Positions 8,634 to 20,336 of a stretch of 64,000 bases of DNA are shown here, piece by piece. The notes beneath the pieces were generated by a model. It was not told the origin of the DNA. It saw only the letters and a list, made by a program, of their open reading frames with translations, and searched no databases. Numbering within the stretch: position 1 is the stretch's first letter; every line of letters starts with the position of its first letter. Source of the DNA: Candidatus Gastranaerophilales bacterium. Its GTDB lineage: Bacteria; Cyanobacteriota; Vampirovibrionia; Gastranaerophilales; Gastranaerophilaceae. The stretch is taken from contig CALVBP010000007.1 of NCBI GenBank assembly GCA_944325825.1, forward strand, positions 1 through 64,000. Direction: 5' to 3'. Made by a program: the position numbers and the translations under genes.

Positions 8634-9643
8634 AACAATTCCATCTCGGTAATTTTTTTACATATCCTAACCGTATTTAAAGCGGCACCAATTCTTAAAT
8701 TGTCAGCTACACACCAGAGTGATATTCCATTGTCAAAAGCAAGATTTTTTCTTATTCTTCCTGCAAATACCGGATTCACCCCATCAGCATCTCTTGTGGT
8801 CGGATATTCATAGTTCTCAGGATTGTCTATTACTTTCACCCCATAAGATTTTGAAAGAATTTCACGAACCTCATCCGGCATAACCCCTTTTTCAAATTCA
8901 ATATCAACCGCCTCGGAATGCCCTCTAAAGACCGGTACTCTAACAGCAGTACACGAAATTAGAACATCTTCCGAAAGGTGAAGAATTTTTCTTGTTTCGT
9001 TTACTACTTTCATTTCTTCTTTTGTATAACCGTTTTCACAGAATACATCTATTTGAGGTATAACGTTAAATGAAATTGGTTTTTTAAAACAAACATTTTT
9101 AAAAGCATCCCCTTTTAATCTTGCAGCAGTATCTTCTCGTAATTCATTTATCGCTGCTAAACCTGCGCCTGAAACAGATTGATATGTTGATACTATAAGT
9201 CTTTTTATTCCAAATTTCTTCAACGGCTCAAGAACAAGCATTAATTGCGAAGTTGAACAATTCGGATTTGCAATTATACCTTTATGTAATCTCAAATCCT
9301 CATCATTTACCCCAACGATAACAAGCGGTACATCTTTTTCCATTCTGAAAGCAGATGAATTATCTATCAAAACGCCGCCCCTTTTGACAATTTCCGGAGC
9401 ATACATTTTACTTGTAGAACCGCCTGCTGATGCCATTACAATATTTACTCCGTCAAATGCTTCCGGCTTAGCTTCTTCAACAATATATTCCTTGCCTTTA
9501 AAAGTTATTTTTGAGCCTGCACTGCGTGCACTTGATAAAAATTTTATTGAACTATATTCAACATTAAGTTCTTCTGCTATCTGAAGTATTTCTCTTCCGA
9601 CTACACCTGTTGCTCCAAGTACTGCAATATTAGGTTTTCTCAC
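8630..9643 (-). CDS. asd: Aspartate-semialdehyde dehydrogenase
   Basis: Asd reduces 4-aspartyl phosphate to aspartate semialdehyde, the branch point to lysine/DAP, threonine and methionine. The NADP-binding start VLGATGVVGREIL, the active-site ANPNCSTSQ (C129) and the substrate-binding end SLWCVADNLRIGAALN are clear. Length (337) is normal. It is 10 bp downstream of dapB on the same strand, so the pair is an asd-dapB operon feeding diaminopimelate for peptidoglycan. dapA is not in the window. Confidence 0.95.
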   Translation of the reverse strand: MRKPNIAVLGATGVVGREILQIAEELNVEYSSIKFLSSARSAGSKITFKGKEYIVEEAKPEAFDGVNIVMASAGGSTSKMYAPEIVKRGGVLIDNSSAFRMEKDVPLVIVGVNDEDLRLHKGIIANPNCSTSQLMLVLEPLKKFGIKRLIVSTYQSVSGAGLAAINELREDTAARLKGDAFKNVCFKKPISFNVIPQIDVFCENGYTKEEMKVVNETRKILHLSEDVLISCTAVRVPVFRGHSEAVDIEFEKGVMPDEVREILSKSYGVKVIDNPENYEYPTTRDADGVNPVFAGRIRKNLAFDNGISLWCVADNLRIGAALNTVRICKKITEMELF

Positions 9644-9653
9644 GATATTCTCC

Positions 9654-10412
9654 TTAATCCATAATATTTTCTAAACCATATACAAATCTTTTATTTTCAT
9701 TTATATATCTTACAGCCATTATAACACCCGGCATGTAGCATTCTCGGTTCATAGAATCATGTCGTATTGTAAGAATTTGTCCGGATGAGCCAAACAAAAC
9801 TTCTTGTGATGCTATATACCCCGGAAGTCTAACCGAATGAATATGAATGTTATTATATGCCTCTGCACCACGAGCCCCTACTAAAGTTTCTTTCTCAGGA
9901 CAATTACCGTTAATAAAAGATTCATTTTCTTCGGACATCATTAATGCCGTTTTTACAGCAGTGCCGGAAGGTGCATCTTTTTTCTGATTATGATGTAATT
10001 CAATAATTTCAGCGTTTTTAAAATATTTAGAAGCCATTTTTGCAAACATCATCATTAAAACCGCACCGGTAGAAAAATTAGGCGCAATTAAACAACCTAA
10101 ATTGTTTTTCTTTGAAAGTTCCTCTAACTCTTCAATCTGGTCGTCTTTTAACCCCGTTGTTCCAATTACTATACTTATACCGTTATTTAAGCAAAATAAT
10201 GCGTTTTCATAAATTGAAGCCGGCTGGGTAAAATCAATCAATATATCAATTTTATTAGCCTCTTTGGCTTCCTTTATAGAAGAAAACTGACCGTTATTGA
10301 TATCCACACAGGCAACAAGATTCATATCATCAGCTGCGTTTACAGCTTTTATAACTTCTTGTCCCATCTTTCCGTTAGCTCCGCATACAGCTATATTTAT
10401 TTTTTTATCCAT
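9654..10412 (-). CDS. dapB: 4-hydroxy-tetrahydrodipicolinate reductase
   Basis: DapB carries out the NAD(P)H reduction in the lysine/DAP pathway. Motifs are the nucleotide-binding CGANGKMGQEV (9-19), IGTTGL, the catalytic HHNQKKDAPSGTA and a C-terminal RHDSMNRECYMPG. The 252-residue length fits. AAGGGGAG precedes the ATG. The promoter region has a TTGTAT -35 and a TTATAT/TATAAT -10, with an HLR1-like site just upstream, so the asd-dapB operon is a candidate target of that regulator. Confidence 0.95.
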   Translation of the reverse strand: MDKKINIAVCGANGKMGQEVIKAVNAADDMNLVACVDINNGQFSSIKEAKEANKIDILIDFTQPASIYENALFCLNNGISIVIGTTGLKDDQIEELEELSKKNNLGCLIAPNFSTGAVLMMMFAKMASKYFKNAEIIELHHNQKKDAPSGTAVKTALMMSEENESFINGNCPEKETLVGARGAEAYNNIHIHSVRLPGYIASQEVLFGSSGQILTIRHDSMNRECYMPGVIMAVRYINENKRFVYGLENIMD

Positions 10413-10447
10413 AAGCTCCCCTTATATTCATACAAATTAGCTTATAA

Positions 10448-10479
10448 ATTATATAACAAATAAAATTAGTAATATACAA
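10448..10479 (-). promoter_or_regulatory. Probable dapB promoter
   Basis: On the minus strand, TTGTAT (10479-10474) is followed after 17 bp by TTATAT, with TATAAT overlapping it three bases further on. The inferred start of transcription is about 30 bp before the dapB ATG. Confidence 0.5.
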
Positions 10480-10494
10480 GGATTTGAGAGTTTA

Positions 10495-10512
10495 CATGTA
10501 AAGATTTGTAAC
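10495..10512 (-). promoter_or_regulatory. Near-perfect HLR1-like repeat upstream of dapB
   Basis: Read on the minus strand it is GTTACAAA, TC, TTTACATG. Fifteen of sixteen defined positions match the HLR1 consensus; only the last base deviates. It ends about 16 bp upstream of the dapB -35 box. On the plus strand it overlaps a possible -35 (TTGTAA, 10506-10511) for the small-RNA candidate. Confidence 0.5.
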
Positions 10513-10562
10513 AATTTTATATAAAAGTGTTATAAATTATGCATAATGTGGAATATATATAA

Positions 10563-10638
10563 TATAATCTCTTTTCTTTATTTTCTCCTCCACTCCTTTA
10601 TCTAACGAGAGTTAATGCCGCAACGATTGCGGTTTTTT
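10563..10638 (+). ncRNA. Candidate small RNA with exposed CUCCUCC element
   Basis: A gene-free stretch carries TATAAT (10563-10568) and then a pyrimidine-rich single strand with CTCCTCC (10585-10591). Next come a mini-hairpin TAAC-GAGA-GTTA (10603-10614) with a GNRA loop and a strong intrinsic terminator (10618-10638). The transcript would be about 60-65 nt, or up to about 97 nt from an upstream TATAAA box. No ORF with a ribosome site lies in it. The unpaired anti-Shine-Dalgarno-like element recalls the design of cyanobacterial Yfr1, but homology is not claimed. Confidence 0.4.
10618..10638 (+). terminator. Intrinsic terminator without an upstream ORF
   Basis: A perfect 6-bp stem CCGCAA/TTGCGG with a 3-base loop is followed by six T. 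It points along the plus strand, where no protein gene precedes it. Confidence 0.75.
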
Positions 10639-10655
10639 CTTTATTAGAGCCAATA

Positions 10656-10687
10656 AAAAAAGGATGGACTTTTTGTCCATCCTTTTT
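10656..10687. terminator. Bidirectional terminator after the secreted helical protein genes
   Basis: AAAAAGGATGGAC and GTCCATCCTTTTT form a long stem around five T. On the minus strand it is followed by a run of U and ends the pair of genes at 10705-11383. Confidence 0.8.
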
Positions 10688-10704
10688 CACACTTACGATG
10701 CATT

Positions 10705-11055
10705 TTAGTCTTTATTGAAAAGAGATTTCCAAAAGCTTGCTTCGGCCTCAATTGCATTTCTGGTATTTTCTCTTCTTTTTTGGGCTTCACGCTGCTGCTT
10801 TTTCAAAGCTCTTTCACGCTCTCTTTGTTGTTTTTTTATAGCACGCTGTCTTTCTCTTTGCTGTTTTTCGTATTGAGCTTGTCTTTCTTTTCTGGCTTTC
10901 TCTTGAGCTTTAGCTTGAGCATTAAACTCTTTTTCTTTCTGAGTAATAGGTGAAATCAAGTTATTAACAAAATTTTCAATACGTGATTCTGCCGCATATG
11001 ATGCCAGAGATGATATAATCATAGCAATAATTGTGATTGTGAAGATTTTTTTCAT
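10705..11055 (-). CDS. Secreted charged helical protein (paralogue 1)
   Basis: A 116-residue unknown protein. A signal peptide (about 1-21: MKK, a hydrophobic stretch, ASYAAES) is followed by a mature part rich in K, R, E and Q that should be one long helix. It contains 11-residue repeats of the type KQQRER-x-RAIK, three in a row. The next gene upstream, 13 bp away, is a paralogue sharing the signal-peptide end, the -LSP/ISP-T-KEKEFNA segment and the aromatic end W-S-. Export to the periplasm is likely. The function is unknown; a short coiled-coil or cell-wall spacer role is possible. Confidence 0.75.
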   Translation of the reverse strand: MKKIFTITIIAMIISSLASYAAESRIENFVNNLISPITQKEKEFNAQAKAQEKARKERQAQYEKQQRERQRAIKKQQRERERALKKQQREAQKRRENTRNAIEAEASFWKSLFNKD

Positions 11056-11068
11056 AAAGATTTTCTCC

Positions 11069-11383
11069 TTATTTCTTTAATATTGAATTCCAATATTCTT
11101 TTTCTGCATTTATAGCATCTTTTGTTGCCTGACGTCTTTCTTGAGCTTCTTGTCTTTGTTTTTCAGCAGCTGCTTGTCTTTCTTTTTGCTGTTTTTCGTA
11201 TTCTGCTTTTTTGGCAGCATTTTCCTTCTGCTGAGCTTCCATTTTCGCATTAAATTCTTTTTCTTTAGTTGTTAGCGGAGAGAGTTTTTTATTAACATAA
11301 TTTTCTAACCTTGATTCAGCAGCTGAAACAGTCAAAACTCCCGTTAACGCAACCATTGCTAAAATTGCCAATAATTTTTTCAT
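11069..11383 (-). CDS. Secreted charged helical protein (paralogue 2)
   Basis: A 104-residue paralogue of the next downstream gene. It has a signal peptide (about 1-21, ending VSAAES), then SPLTTKEKEFNA and a K/Q/E-rich helix with YEKQQKERQ, ending in AEKEYWNSILKK. It is about 12 residues shorter than its neighbour, which corresponds to one 11-residue repeat unit plus one residue. AAAGGAG lies before the ATG. The pair looks like a tandem duplication followed by repeat gain or loss. No known family was recognised. Confidence 0.75.
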   Translation of the reverse strand: MKKLLAILAMVALTGVLTVSAAESRLENYVNKKLSPLTTKEKEFNAKMEAQQKENAAKKAEYEKQQKERQAAAEKQRQEAQERRQATKDAINAEKEYWNSILKK

Positions 11384-11441
11384 ACCAAACTCCTTTCATT
11401 GAATAAAACACATTTTAAAATACATTTTTTTAATTTTCAAG

Positions 11442-11447
11442 TATAAT
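11442..11447 (+). promoter_or_regulatory. -10 box abutting the WecG/TagA start
   Basis: TATAAT lies 7 bases before the ATG at 11455 and no Shine-Dalgarno sequence is seen, so the mRNA may be leaderless. Confidence 0.4.
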
Positions 11448-11454
11448 AAATAGT

Positions 11455-12171
11455 ATGGGTAAAGAATTATTAGGATTAAATGTGGACACTTTTGGGTTCG
11501 AAGAAGCTGTTCAAAGGGCAAAAAATCTTGTGGACGGCAGAAAAGTAGCCCAGATTATTACAATTAATCCGGAGATGTTTGAAACTGCATCTAAGGATAA
11601 TGATTTTGCCAACATTATTAAAGAAGCAGACCTAGTTATTCCGGACGGAATCGGAGTTAAACTGGCTTTAAAATTAAACGGTGTTAACACAGAAAGAATC
11701 CCGGGTATTGATTTTGCAAGAAGATTATTGGATGAAGCAGCCGTTAATAATATACCTGTCGCAATAATTGGTGCAAAAGAAGAAGTTTTAGTAAAAGCCG
11801 TTCAAAACTTGACTAAAGAAATTAGCGGATTAAATATAGTTTATTATCATAATGGTTATTTTAATAATGATAATGAAATCTATGAAGAAATAAACACAAA
11901 GTCTCCCAAGCTTATACTTGTGGCTATGGGTTCTCCGAGACAGGAAAAATTCATATACAATGCAAAAAAAGTTTTAAATCCTGCCCTTATGATAGGCATC
12001 GGAGGGAGCCTTGATGTATGGTCAGGGATGGTTAAAAGGGCTCCTAAGTTATTTCAGACACTGGGTCTTGAGTGGCTCTACAGGACAATCACGCAGCCTT
12101 CCCGAATAAGAAGGATATTCCCGACATTACCGGTCTTTTTAATTAAATCACTTACTAAGAGGAGTTTATAA
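11455..12171 (+). CDS. WecG/TagA/CpsF family glycosyltransferase
   Basis: This family (GT26) transfers ManNAc or ManNAcA-type sugars to a lipid-linked GlcNAc in teichoic acid, enterobacterial common antigen or capsule synthesis. The motifs [22 protein letters not shown] (with the catalytic-Asp region), [28 protein letters not shown] and [16 protein letters not shown] are typical. Its 238 residues are normal. In a diderm with LPS genes it most likely acts on an envelope polysaccharide. Its stop overlaps the next start by one base (TAATG). Confidence 0.9.
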   Translation: MGKELLGLNVDTFGFEEAVQRAKNLVDGRKVAQIITINPEMFETASKDNDFANIIKEADLVIPDGIGVKLALKLNGVNTERIPGIDFARRLLDEAAVNNIPVAIIGAKEEVLVKAVQNLTKEISGLNIVYYHNGYFNNDNEIYEEINTKSPKLILVAMGSPRQEKFIYNAKKVLNPALMIGIGGSLDVWSGMVKRAPKLFQTLGLEWLYRTITQPSRIRRIFPTLPVFLIKSLTKRSL

Positions 12172-12998
12172 TGCTTACAGCACAAGAAATTGAAAACCTT
12201 AAAGCTTCTGCAAAAGAAGTAAGACGAAATATCTTAAAAATGGTTCATAATGCAAAATCCGGACATCCCGGAGGTTCCTTATCAGGTGCAGATATCTTAA
12301 CCGTTTTATATGAAAAATGTTTAAATATACCTTCTGACTGGGATAAGAATCCCGGTTTTGATAAAAGAGACCGCTTTATTCTTTCAAAAGGGCATGCTTC
12401 ACCGCTTTTATATGCAATCCTTGCTCAACATGGAATTATTCCTAAAAATGAACTCATGACCTTTAGGAAGATTAACAGTAAACTTCAAGGGCATCCGGCA
12501 TATGGTTATATTCAAGGGATTGAAACTTCAACAGGTTCACTTGGGCAAGGGCTTTCTGTAGGATGCGGTATAGCCTTAGGACTCAAAATGGATAAAAATG
12601 CTGCAAAAGTTGTAGTATATTTAGGAGATGGAGAATTACAGGAAGGCTCCTGCTGGGAAGCTTTTATGCAAGCTTCTCACAGAAATTTAAACAATCTTAT
12701 AGCTATTGTAGACAGAAATAAGCTTCAAATAGACGGTTGTACAGAAAATGTAATGTCTTTAGGCGATGTTTCTGAAAAAGTTAAGGCTTTTGGGTGGAAC
12801 GTTACAGAAATTGACGGACATGACATAGAAGAAATTTATATGGCCGTTGAAAAAGCAAAAAAATCGAATAAACCATTTGCAATAATTGCTCATACTATTA
12901 AAGGCAAAGGGGTTTCGTTTATGGAAAATCAAGCGGGCTGGCACGGGAAAGCCCCAAATGATGAACAACTTGAACAAGCTATAAAAGAATTGGAGTAA
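12171..12998 (+). CDS. Transketolase, N-terminal subunit
   Basis: This is the thiamine-pyrophosphate-binding half of a split transketolase. The [18 protein letters not shown] opening, [30 protein letters not shown] and the GDG...N TPP/Mg motif ([13 protein letters not shown] to NKLQIDG) are all present. Transketolase moves two-carbon units in the pentose phosphate pathway. In genomes with the split form the C-terminal half usually follows directly. Here a 67-residue gene follows instead and no C-terminal half is found in the window, so it must lie elsewhere or be missing. Confidence 0.9.
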   Translation: MLTAQEIENLKASAKEVRRNILKMVHNAKSGHPGGSLSGADILTVLYEKCLNIPSDWDKNPGFDKRDRFILSKGHASPLLYAILAQHGIIPKNELMTFRKINSKLQGHPAYGYIQGIETSTGSLGQGLSVGCGIALGLKMDKNAAKVVVYLGDGELQEGSCWEAFMQASHRNLNNLIAIVDRNKLQIDGCTENVMSLGDVSEKVKAFGWNVTEIDGHDIEEIYMAVEKAKKSNKPFAIIAHTIKGKGVSFMENQAGWHGKAPNDEQLEQAIKELE

Positions 12999-13000
12999 CA

Positions 13001-13200
13001 ATGAAAACCTGTCCATTTAATGATAATAAAAACTGCGATGATAACTGTCCGCTATTTGTATCCCCTGAGGAATTAAATGAATTTGTTACGGCACGACTCT
13101 CTTCAATAGGTGTAATAAACCGCAAAGAAGGTGAGTGTTCACTAAAAATGCTGGCTTTGAGTCAAAGCAGAATAGTATTTGAAAACACGAATACTCGCGG

Positions 13201-13204
<4 letters not shown>
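13001..13204 (+). CDS. Small cysteine-containing protein, unknown
   Basis: A 67-residue protein starting 2 bp after the transketolase stop, with GGAGTAACA leading into the ATG, so translation is probably coupled. The N-terminus has four Cys (C4, C12, C16, C46), in part as CPFNDNKNCDDNCPLF, which could bind a metal. No family was recognised. Its TAA is shared with the convergent gene's stop in a TTAA overlap at 13201-13204. Confidence 0.6.
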
Positions 13205-16944
<3,740 letters not shown>

Positions 16945-16949
16945 TAAAG

Positions 16950-17474
16950 TTACCCTATATTAATATTTTCACCCGAATCCTTAATATCCGTATCGCTTGA
17001 AACCCTTACATCAGATATTGTTCCGTTAAATTTGTATGTTTCGCCTTCAAGTGTAACCGGTAATCCCATTTTAATTTTATTTCCGCCTACAACGGCCCCG
17101 TCTTTTGTAATTTTTGCAGTATCAGATATTGTTACAACAGCATCAAAAATAGCAGGTTGTGACGGATCATTAACTAAAGTGTATTTTCCGGCGGGAGATA
17201 ATGTCTTACGAGGTTGTGAGGTAACATCAAGAACTGTTAGTTCTGTATAAGGGACGTTCCTTATAGTTATAAAAGTTTTTGCATCTTTCTTTACAGGAAA
17301 CTCTTCACCTGTAACAGTTACACCGCGCAAGAACACCTGAAAAGTAATAGATGATGTTGCTTCAATTTGTTTATCAGCTGTTTGCCTGAAATGTTTTGCC
17401 GTATAAATTCCAACAAGCAATGCAATTATTACACCGCCGACTATAATCAAATCAACCAAACTAAATTTTTTCAT
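16950..17474 (-). CDS. DUF4330 family membrane-anchored protein
   Basis: The chosen ATG at 17474 has AAGGAG about 8 bases upstream and gives 174 residues; the frame itself is open to 17570. One N-terminal membrane helix (about 5-22, VDLIIVGGVIIALLVGIY) is followed by a beta-rich extracytoplasmic domain with repeated hydrophobic strands. The pattern resembles DUF4330, a family common in Cyanobacteria and of unknown function. It sits between rfaE1 (overlapping its 3' end upstream) and the IctB-like gene, which suggests an envelope role. Confidence 0.65.
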   Translation of the reverse strand: MKKFSLVDLIIVGGVIIALLVGIYTAKHFRQTADKQIEATSSITFQVFLRGVTVTGEEFPVKKDAKTFITIRNVPYTELTVLDVTSQPRKTLSPAGKYTLVNDPSQPAIFDAVVTISDTAKITKDGAVVGGNKIKMGLPVTLEGETYKFNGTISDVRVSSDTDIKDSGENINIG

Positions 17475-17484
17475 ATAACACTCC

Positions 17485-18513
17485 TTAATTATCAAGTTCA
17501 ATTTTTTCAGGCATTGAAGCCAAGATTTCATCAATATTCGTTGTAGCACAACCGAATTGTTTAATAACAATACCTGCTGCTATATTTCCTATAATGGCTG
17601 CATAGACAGGTTCGGCACCGAGTGCAAGTGCAAGTGTATATGTAGCTGTAACAGTATCTCCAGCCCCAGTTACATCAAATACTTTTGACTTATTAAAGAC
17701 AGGTATATGAGTATATTTGCCGCCTCTTTCTACAACAACCATACCCTCTGAACCGCAAGTTATAAGTATGCATTCAGCCCCAGTTAAATCCATTAATGAA
17801 TACCCTGCCCGCATAAAATCTTCTTTAGATTTTAAAGAATATCCTACAAATTTTTGTGTGTCAGGAAGATTAGGAGTCATTGAATAGGCTCCACGATATC
17901 TGTTTAAATCTCTTTGAGCATCAACAATAACCTTTTTGGAATATTTTCGTGCATTTTCAGTAACACATTTAATTATATTATCTGATAAAGTTCCAATATG
18001 ATAATCAGAGAGAATAATTGCATCAAATTCCGGAATAAGTTTTTCAATTTTTTCAATTAATTTTTGTTCCGTTTCTTTTGATATAGGAGCATTTGTCTGT
18101 CTGTCAATTCTAACAATCTGCTGTGTTATTGAATGAGAACAAGAACCGGAAATTCTTGTTTTTGTTATAGTTTTACGTTCTTTATCGGTAACCAGAGAGG
18201 AACAATCAATACCGGCTTCATTAAAAGCATTTTTTAAATCATTTGCCTGATAATCCTCCCCTATTACTCCTATAACACTGACCTTCCCGCCATTTATTGA
18301 AGAAACATTATGAGCCGCATTTGAAGCTCCTCCCAAAATATGTTTTGTATGCGTATGCTGTAAAATTAATACCGGAGCTTCTCTTGAAATTCTTTCCGTA
18401 TCACCGTAAACCATTTCATCCAGCGCCAAATCTCCAATAACTAAAATTTTAGCTTCATTTAATCTTGATATATAATTTTTTAATTTACTGATATTTATAT
18501 CCATAATATCCAT
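17485..18513 (-). CDS. rfaE1: D-glycero-beta-D-manno-heptose-7-phosphate kinase
   Basis: A PfkB-family sugar kinase that phosphorylates heptose 7-phosphate in ADP-heptose synthesis. Motifs are VIGDLALDEMVYGDTERISREAP in the N-terminus, ILGGASNAAHNV (substrate site) and FDVTGAGDTVTATY with the catalytic Asp. It is the partner of rfaE2 at 7.6-8.1 kb, about 10 kb away, so the HldE functions are split here. Starts at 18513 or 18504 (MDINIS) are both possible because AAGAGAG precedes both. Its promoter region is shared with the divergent gene at 18596. Confidence 0.9.
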   Translation of the reverse strand: MDIMDINISKLKNYISRLNEAKILVIGDLALDEMVYGDTERISREAPVLILQHTHTKHILGGASNAAHNVSSINGGKVSVIGVIGEDYQANDLKNAFNEAGIDCSSLVTDKERKTITKTRISGSCSHSITQQIVRIDRQTNAPISKETEQKLIEKIEKLIPEFDAIILSDYHIGTLSDNIIKCVTENARKYSKKVIVDAQRDLNRYRGAYSMTPNLPDTQKFVGYSLKSKEDFMRAGYSLMDLTGAECILITCGSEGMVVVERGGKYTHIPVFNKSKVFDVTGAGDTVTATYTLALALGAEPVYAAIIGNIAAGIVIKQFGCATTNIDEILASMPEKIELDN

Positions 18514-18595
18514 CTCTCTTATGATTGCCAACTATTAAAATATCATATATAATATTATCATAAAAATAAAAGGTGAGCTTGTAGGATAGTTTGGG

Positions 18596-19537
18596 ATGGC
18601 TGATAATAATTTACAAAACAATAAATTCCTTAGTAAAAATGATGCTCTGGACATCAATGAACTTGCATCTCTTAATGAAGAAATAACTCCGGAATTTATT
18701 GAACAACTTCAAAACCAAGTATCCAAAACAGCAGATCAGCTGAACAAAAAAGCATCAACACCGGTTAATCCTGATGATGATACGACATTATTTGAAGAAG
18801 TTCAACCGGAAAAAGAACAGCCTGCCGAGCCAGTAACGGATGTGTCTGACTCAATTAAAGCTCCAAAAGAAGAAGGAGCTTCAAGAAGCAAAATCAATAT
18901 TGATAATACAATTGATGACAACTTTATTAAAAAGTATAAAGCGAAATTAAATAAACAAGAAGCTGCAGCTCAAGCAGAGGCGGTTGCGGCTGCTCATGCA
19001 CAAGAACAAGCACCGACTAACTCTGGCTCGGCAGATACATCCGGAGAAAAAGTTCAAGAAACTTTTCAGAATTCAAATAACTCAGAAACTAACTTAAAAG
19101 AAAATAAAGAAATTGAAAATTTAACAAGCGGAAATATTCTGGAAAAACCGGCATCTAACGAACAAATTAAATATAATGAAAGCCTTGATTACTTAGATGC
19201 TAATGTAAAATATTCTAAATATGTAATTTATATTGACCCCGAAAATAAAGATTTCATTGACAGTTTAACCGTTAAAGAACGCAAAAATCTAATTAACAGA
19301 ATACTGCGGCAACAGGATGATATTGCCATAACCAAAAGAAGGCTTGGTATTGTCCAAACTGTTATTAAGCACACAATTATAGCTGTTATAACTATTGCAA
19401 TAGCAGTGCCTGTAGTTTATCTAACAATTAATGCCTCATTGGAAGCAACCATTAATAACTATAGACGTTCACAATCCATATTCCAAACACTGTACAGAGA
19501 ACACGGGAAAATTAAAACTAAATCAAATTTCAGGTAG
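18596..19537 (+). CDS. Tail-anchored low-complexity protein, unknown
   Basis: A 313-residue protein. Residues about 1-195 are low-complexity (rich in N, Q, E, A, S), and the next region has a predicted helical segment with VKERKNLINRILRQQDDIAI. One membrane helix (about 260-280, IIAVITIAIAVPVVYLTI) is near the C-terminus. This layout implies a cytoplasmic N-terminal part tethered to the inner membrane. The convergent gene ends 1 bp away. No family was recognised. Confidence 0.6.
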   Translation: MADNNLQNNKFLSKNDALDINELASLNEEITPEFIEQLQNQVSKTADQLNKKASTPVNPDDDTTLFEEVQPEKEQPAEPVTDVSDSIKAPKEEGASRSKINIDNTIDDNFIKKYKAKLNKQEAAAQAEAVAAAHAQEQAPTNSGSADTSGEKVQETFQNSNNSETNLKENKEIENLTSGNILEKPASNEQIKYNESLDYLDANVKYSKYVIYIDPENKDFIDSLTVKERKNLINRILRQQDDIAITKRRLGIVQTVIKHTIIAVITIAIAVPVVYLTINASLEATINNYRRSQSIFQTLYREHGKIKTKSNFR

Positions 19538-19538
19538 A

Positions 19539-20237
19539 TTAAGATTTATTTTTCCCTAAAATCCAATCACCCAGGATTGAACCTGCTTGATAACCTGCTA
19601 TAGATGCCGCAACAAATGCCAGACCTTTCAACATACCCGGGACAGGTTTTAGCGAAATTTTATTTAGTAGTTTTGTTGTTGAACAATAATCTTTAATTGC
19701 AGATGCCTGAGCTTTTAAGAAAGGATTTTGGCTGTATAAACTTTCTCTGGCAACAGTTACTTTCTTTCCGTTAATTTTCTTGGTTATTGGCATTCCTAAG
19801 AATTTTTTAGCTGCTGCTTCTGCAGAAAACATCGTTGTAAGAGCTAGAGCTTCTCTTGCAAGAGCATCTGTCTTATCATCGGAATAAAGGACTTTGACAC
19901 CGCTTGTTGCACAAATTATCGGGTTAATATTATCTGCAGTAAATCTCACAATCTTACCTGCACCTTTTAAAAACTTACTGTCTTGGGCAATATTTTTAAA
20001 AGCTTGTTCTGCACCTTTAATGGTTTCACCGGCAGCGGCATCACTTACTTTAACCATATCCCCTGTTGCCTTTGCAGCTTTAAGTGTCTGAGCTGCTGCA
20101 ATATCCATATTCATCATTCCATAAATAGGATTTTCATCAATAGCATCTACTCCTCTTGAAGCACGTCTGAAGGAGAATACGGCATTTGATGCTATAGCCG
20201 GAGCAAATAATGCAATTGATGATAAACCTGATGTCAT
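19539..20237 (-). CDS. Hydrophobic Ala-rich protein, unknown
   Basis: A 232-residue protein with an N-terminal hydrophobic stretch (SSIALFAPAIASNAVF), Ala-rich helices and a C-terminal hydrophobic segment (MLKGLAFVAASIAGYQAG). Its style resembles the N-terminal third of the 673-residue protein at 43793, but no clear homology can be shown by eye. An HLR1-like repeat lies about 80 bp upstream. AAGG precedes the ATG. Function is unknown. Confidence 0.6.
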   Translation of the reverse strand: MTSGLSSIALFAPAIASNAVFSFRRASRGVDAIDENPIYGMMNMDIAAAQTLKAAKATGDMVKVSDAAAGETIKGAEQAFKNIAQDSKFLKGAGKIVRFTADNINPIICATSGVKVLYSDDKTDALAREALALTTMFSAEAAAKKFLGMPITKKINGKKVTVARESLYSQNPFLKAQASAIKDYCSTTKLLNKISLKPVPGMLKGLAFVAASIAGYQAGSILGDWILGKNKS

Positions 20238-20315
20238 ATTTTAACCTTACACACTGTAATACTACATTTATATAAAGTATTTTTCTGGTCAAAAATTGCA
20301 TAAAATTAGTAAGCT

Positions 20316-20333
20316 TTTACATTTCTTAACAAA
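20316..20333 (+). promoter_or_regulatory. Near-perfect HLR1-like repeat upstream of the 20237 gene
   Basis: TTTACATT (20316-20323), TC, TTAACAAA (20326-20333). Fifteen of sixteen defined positions match the HLR1 consensus. It lies in the gap before the gene that starts at 20237 on the minus strand, just past the stop of the CorC-like gene. Confidence 0.4.
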
Positions 20334-20336
20334 GGA

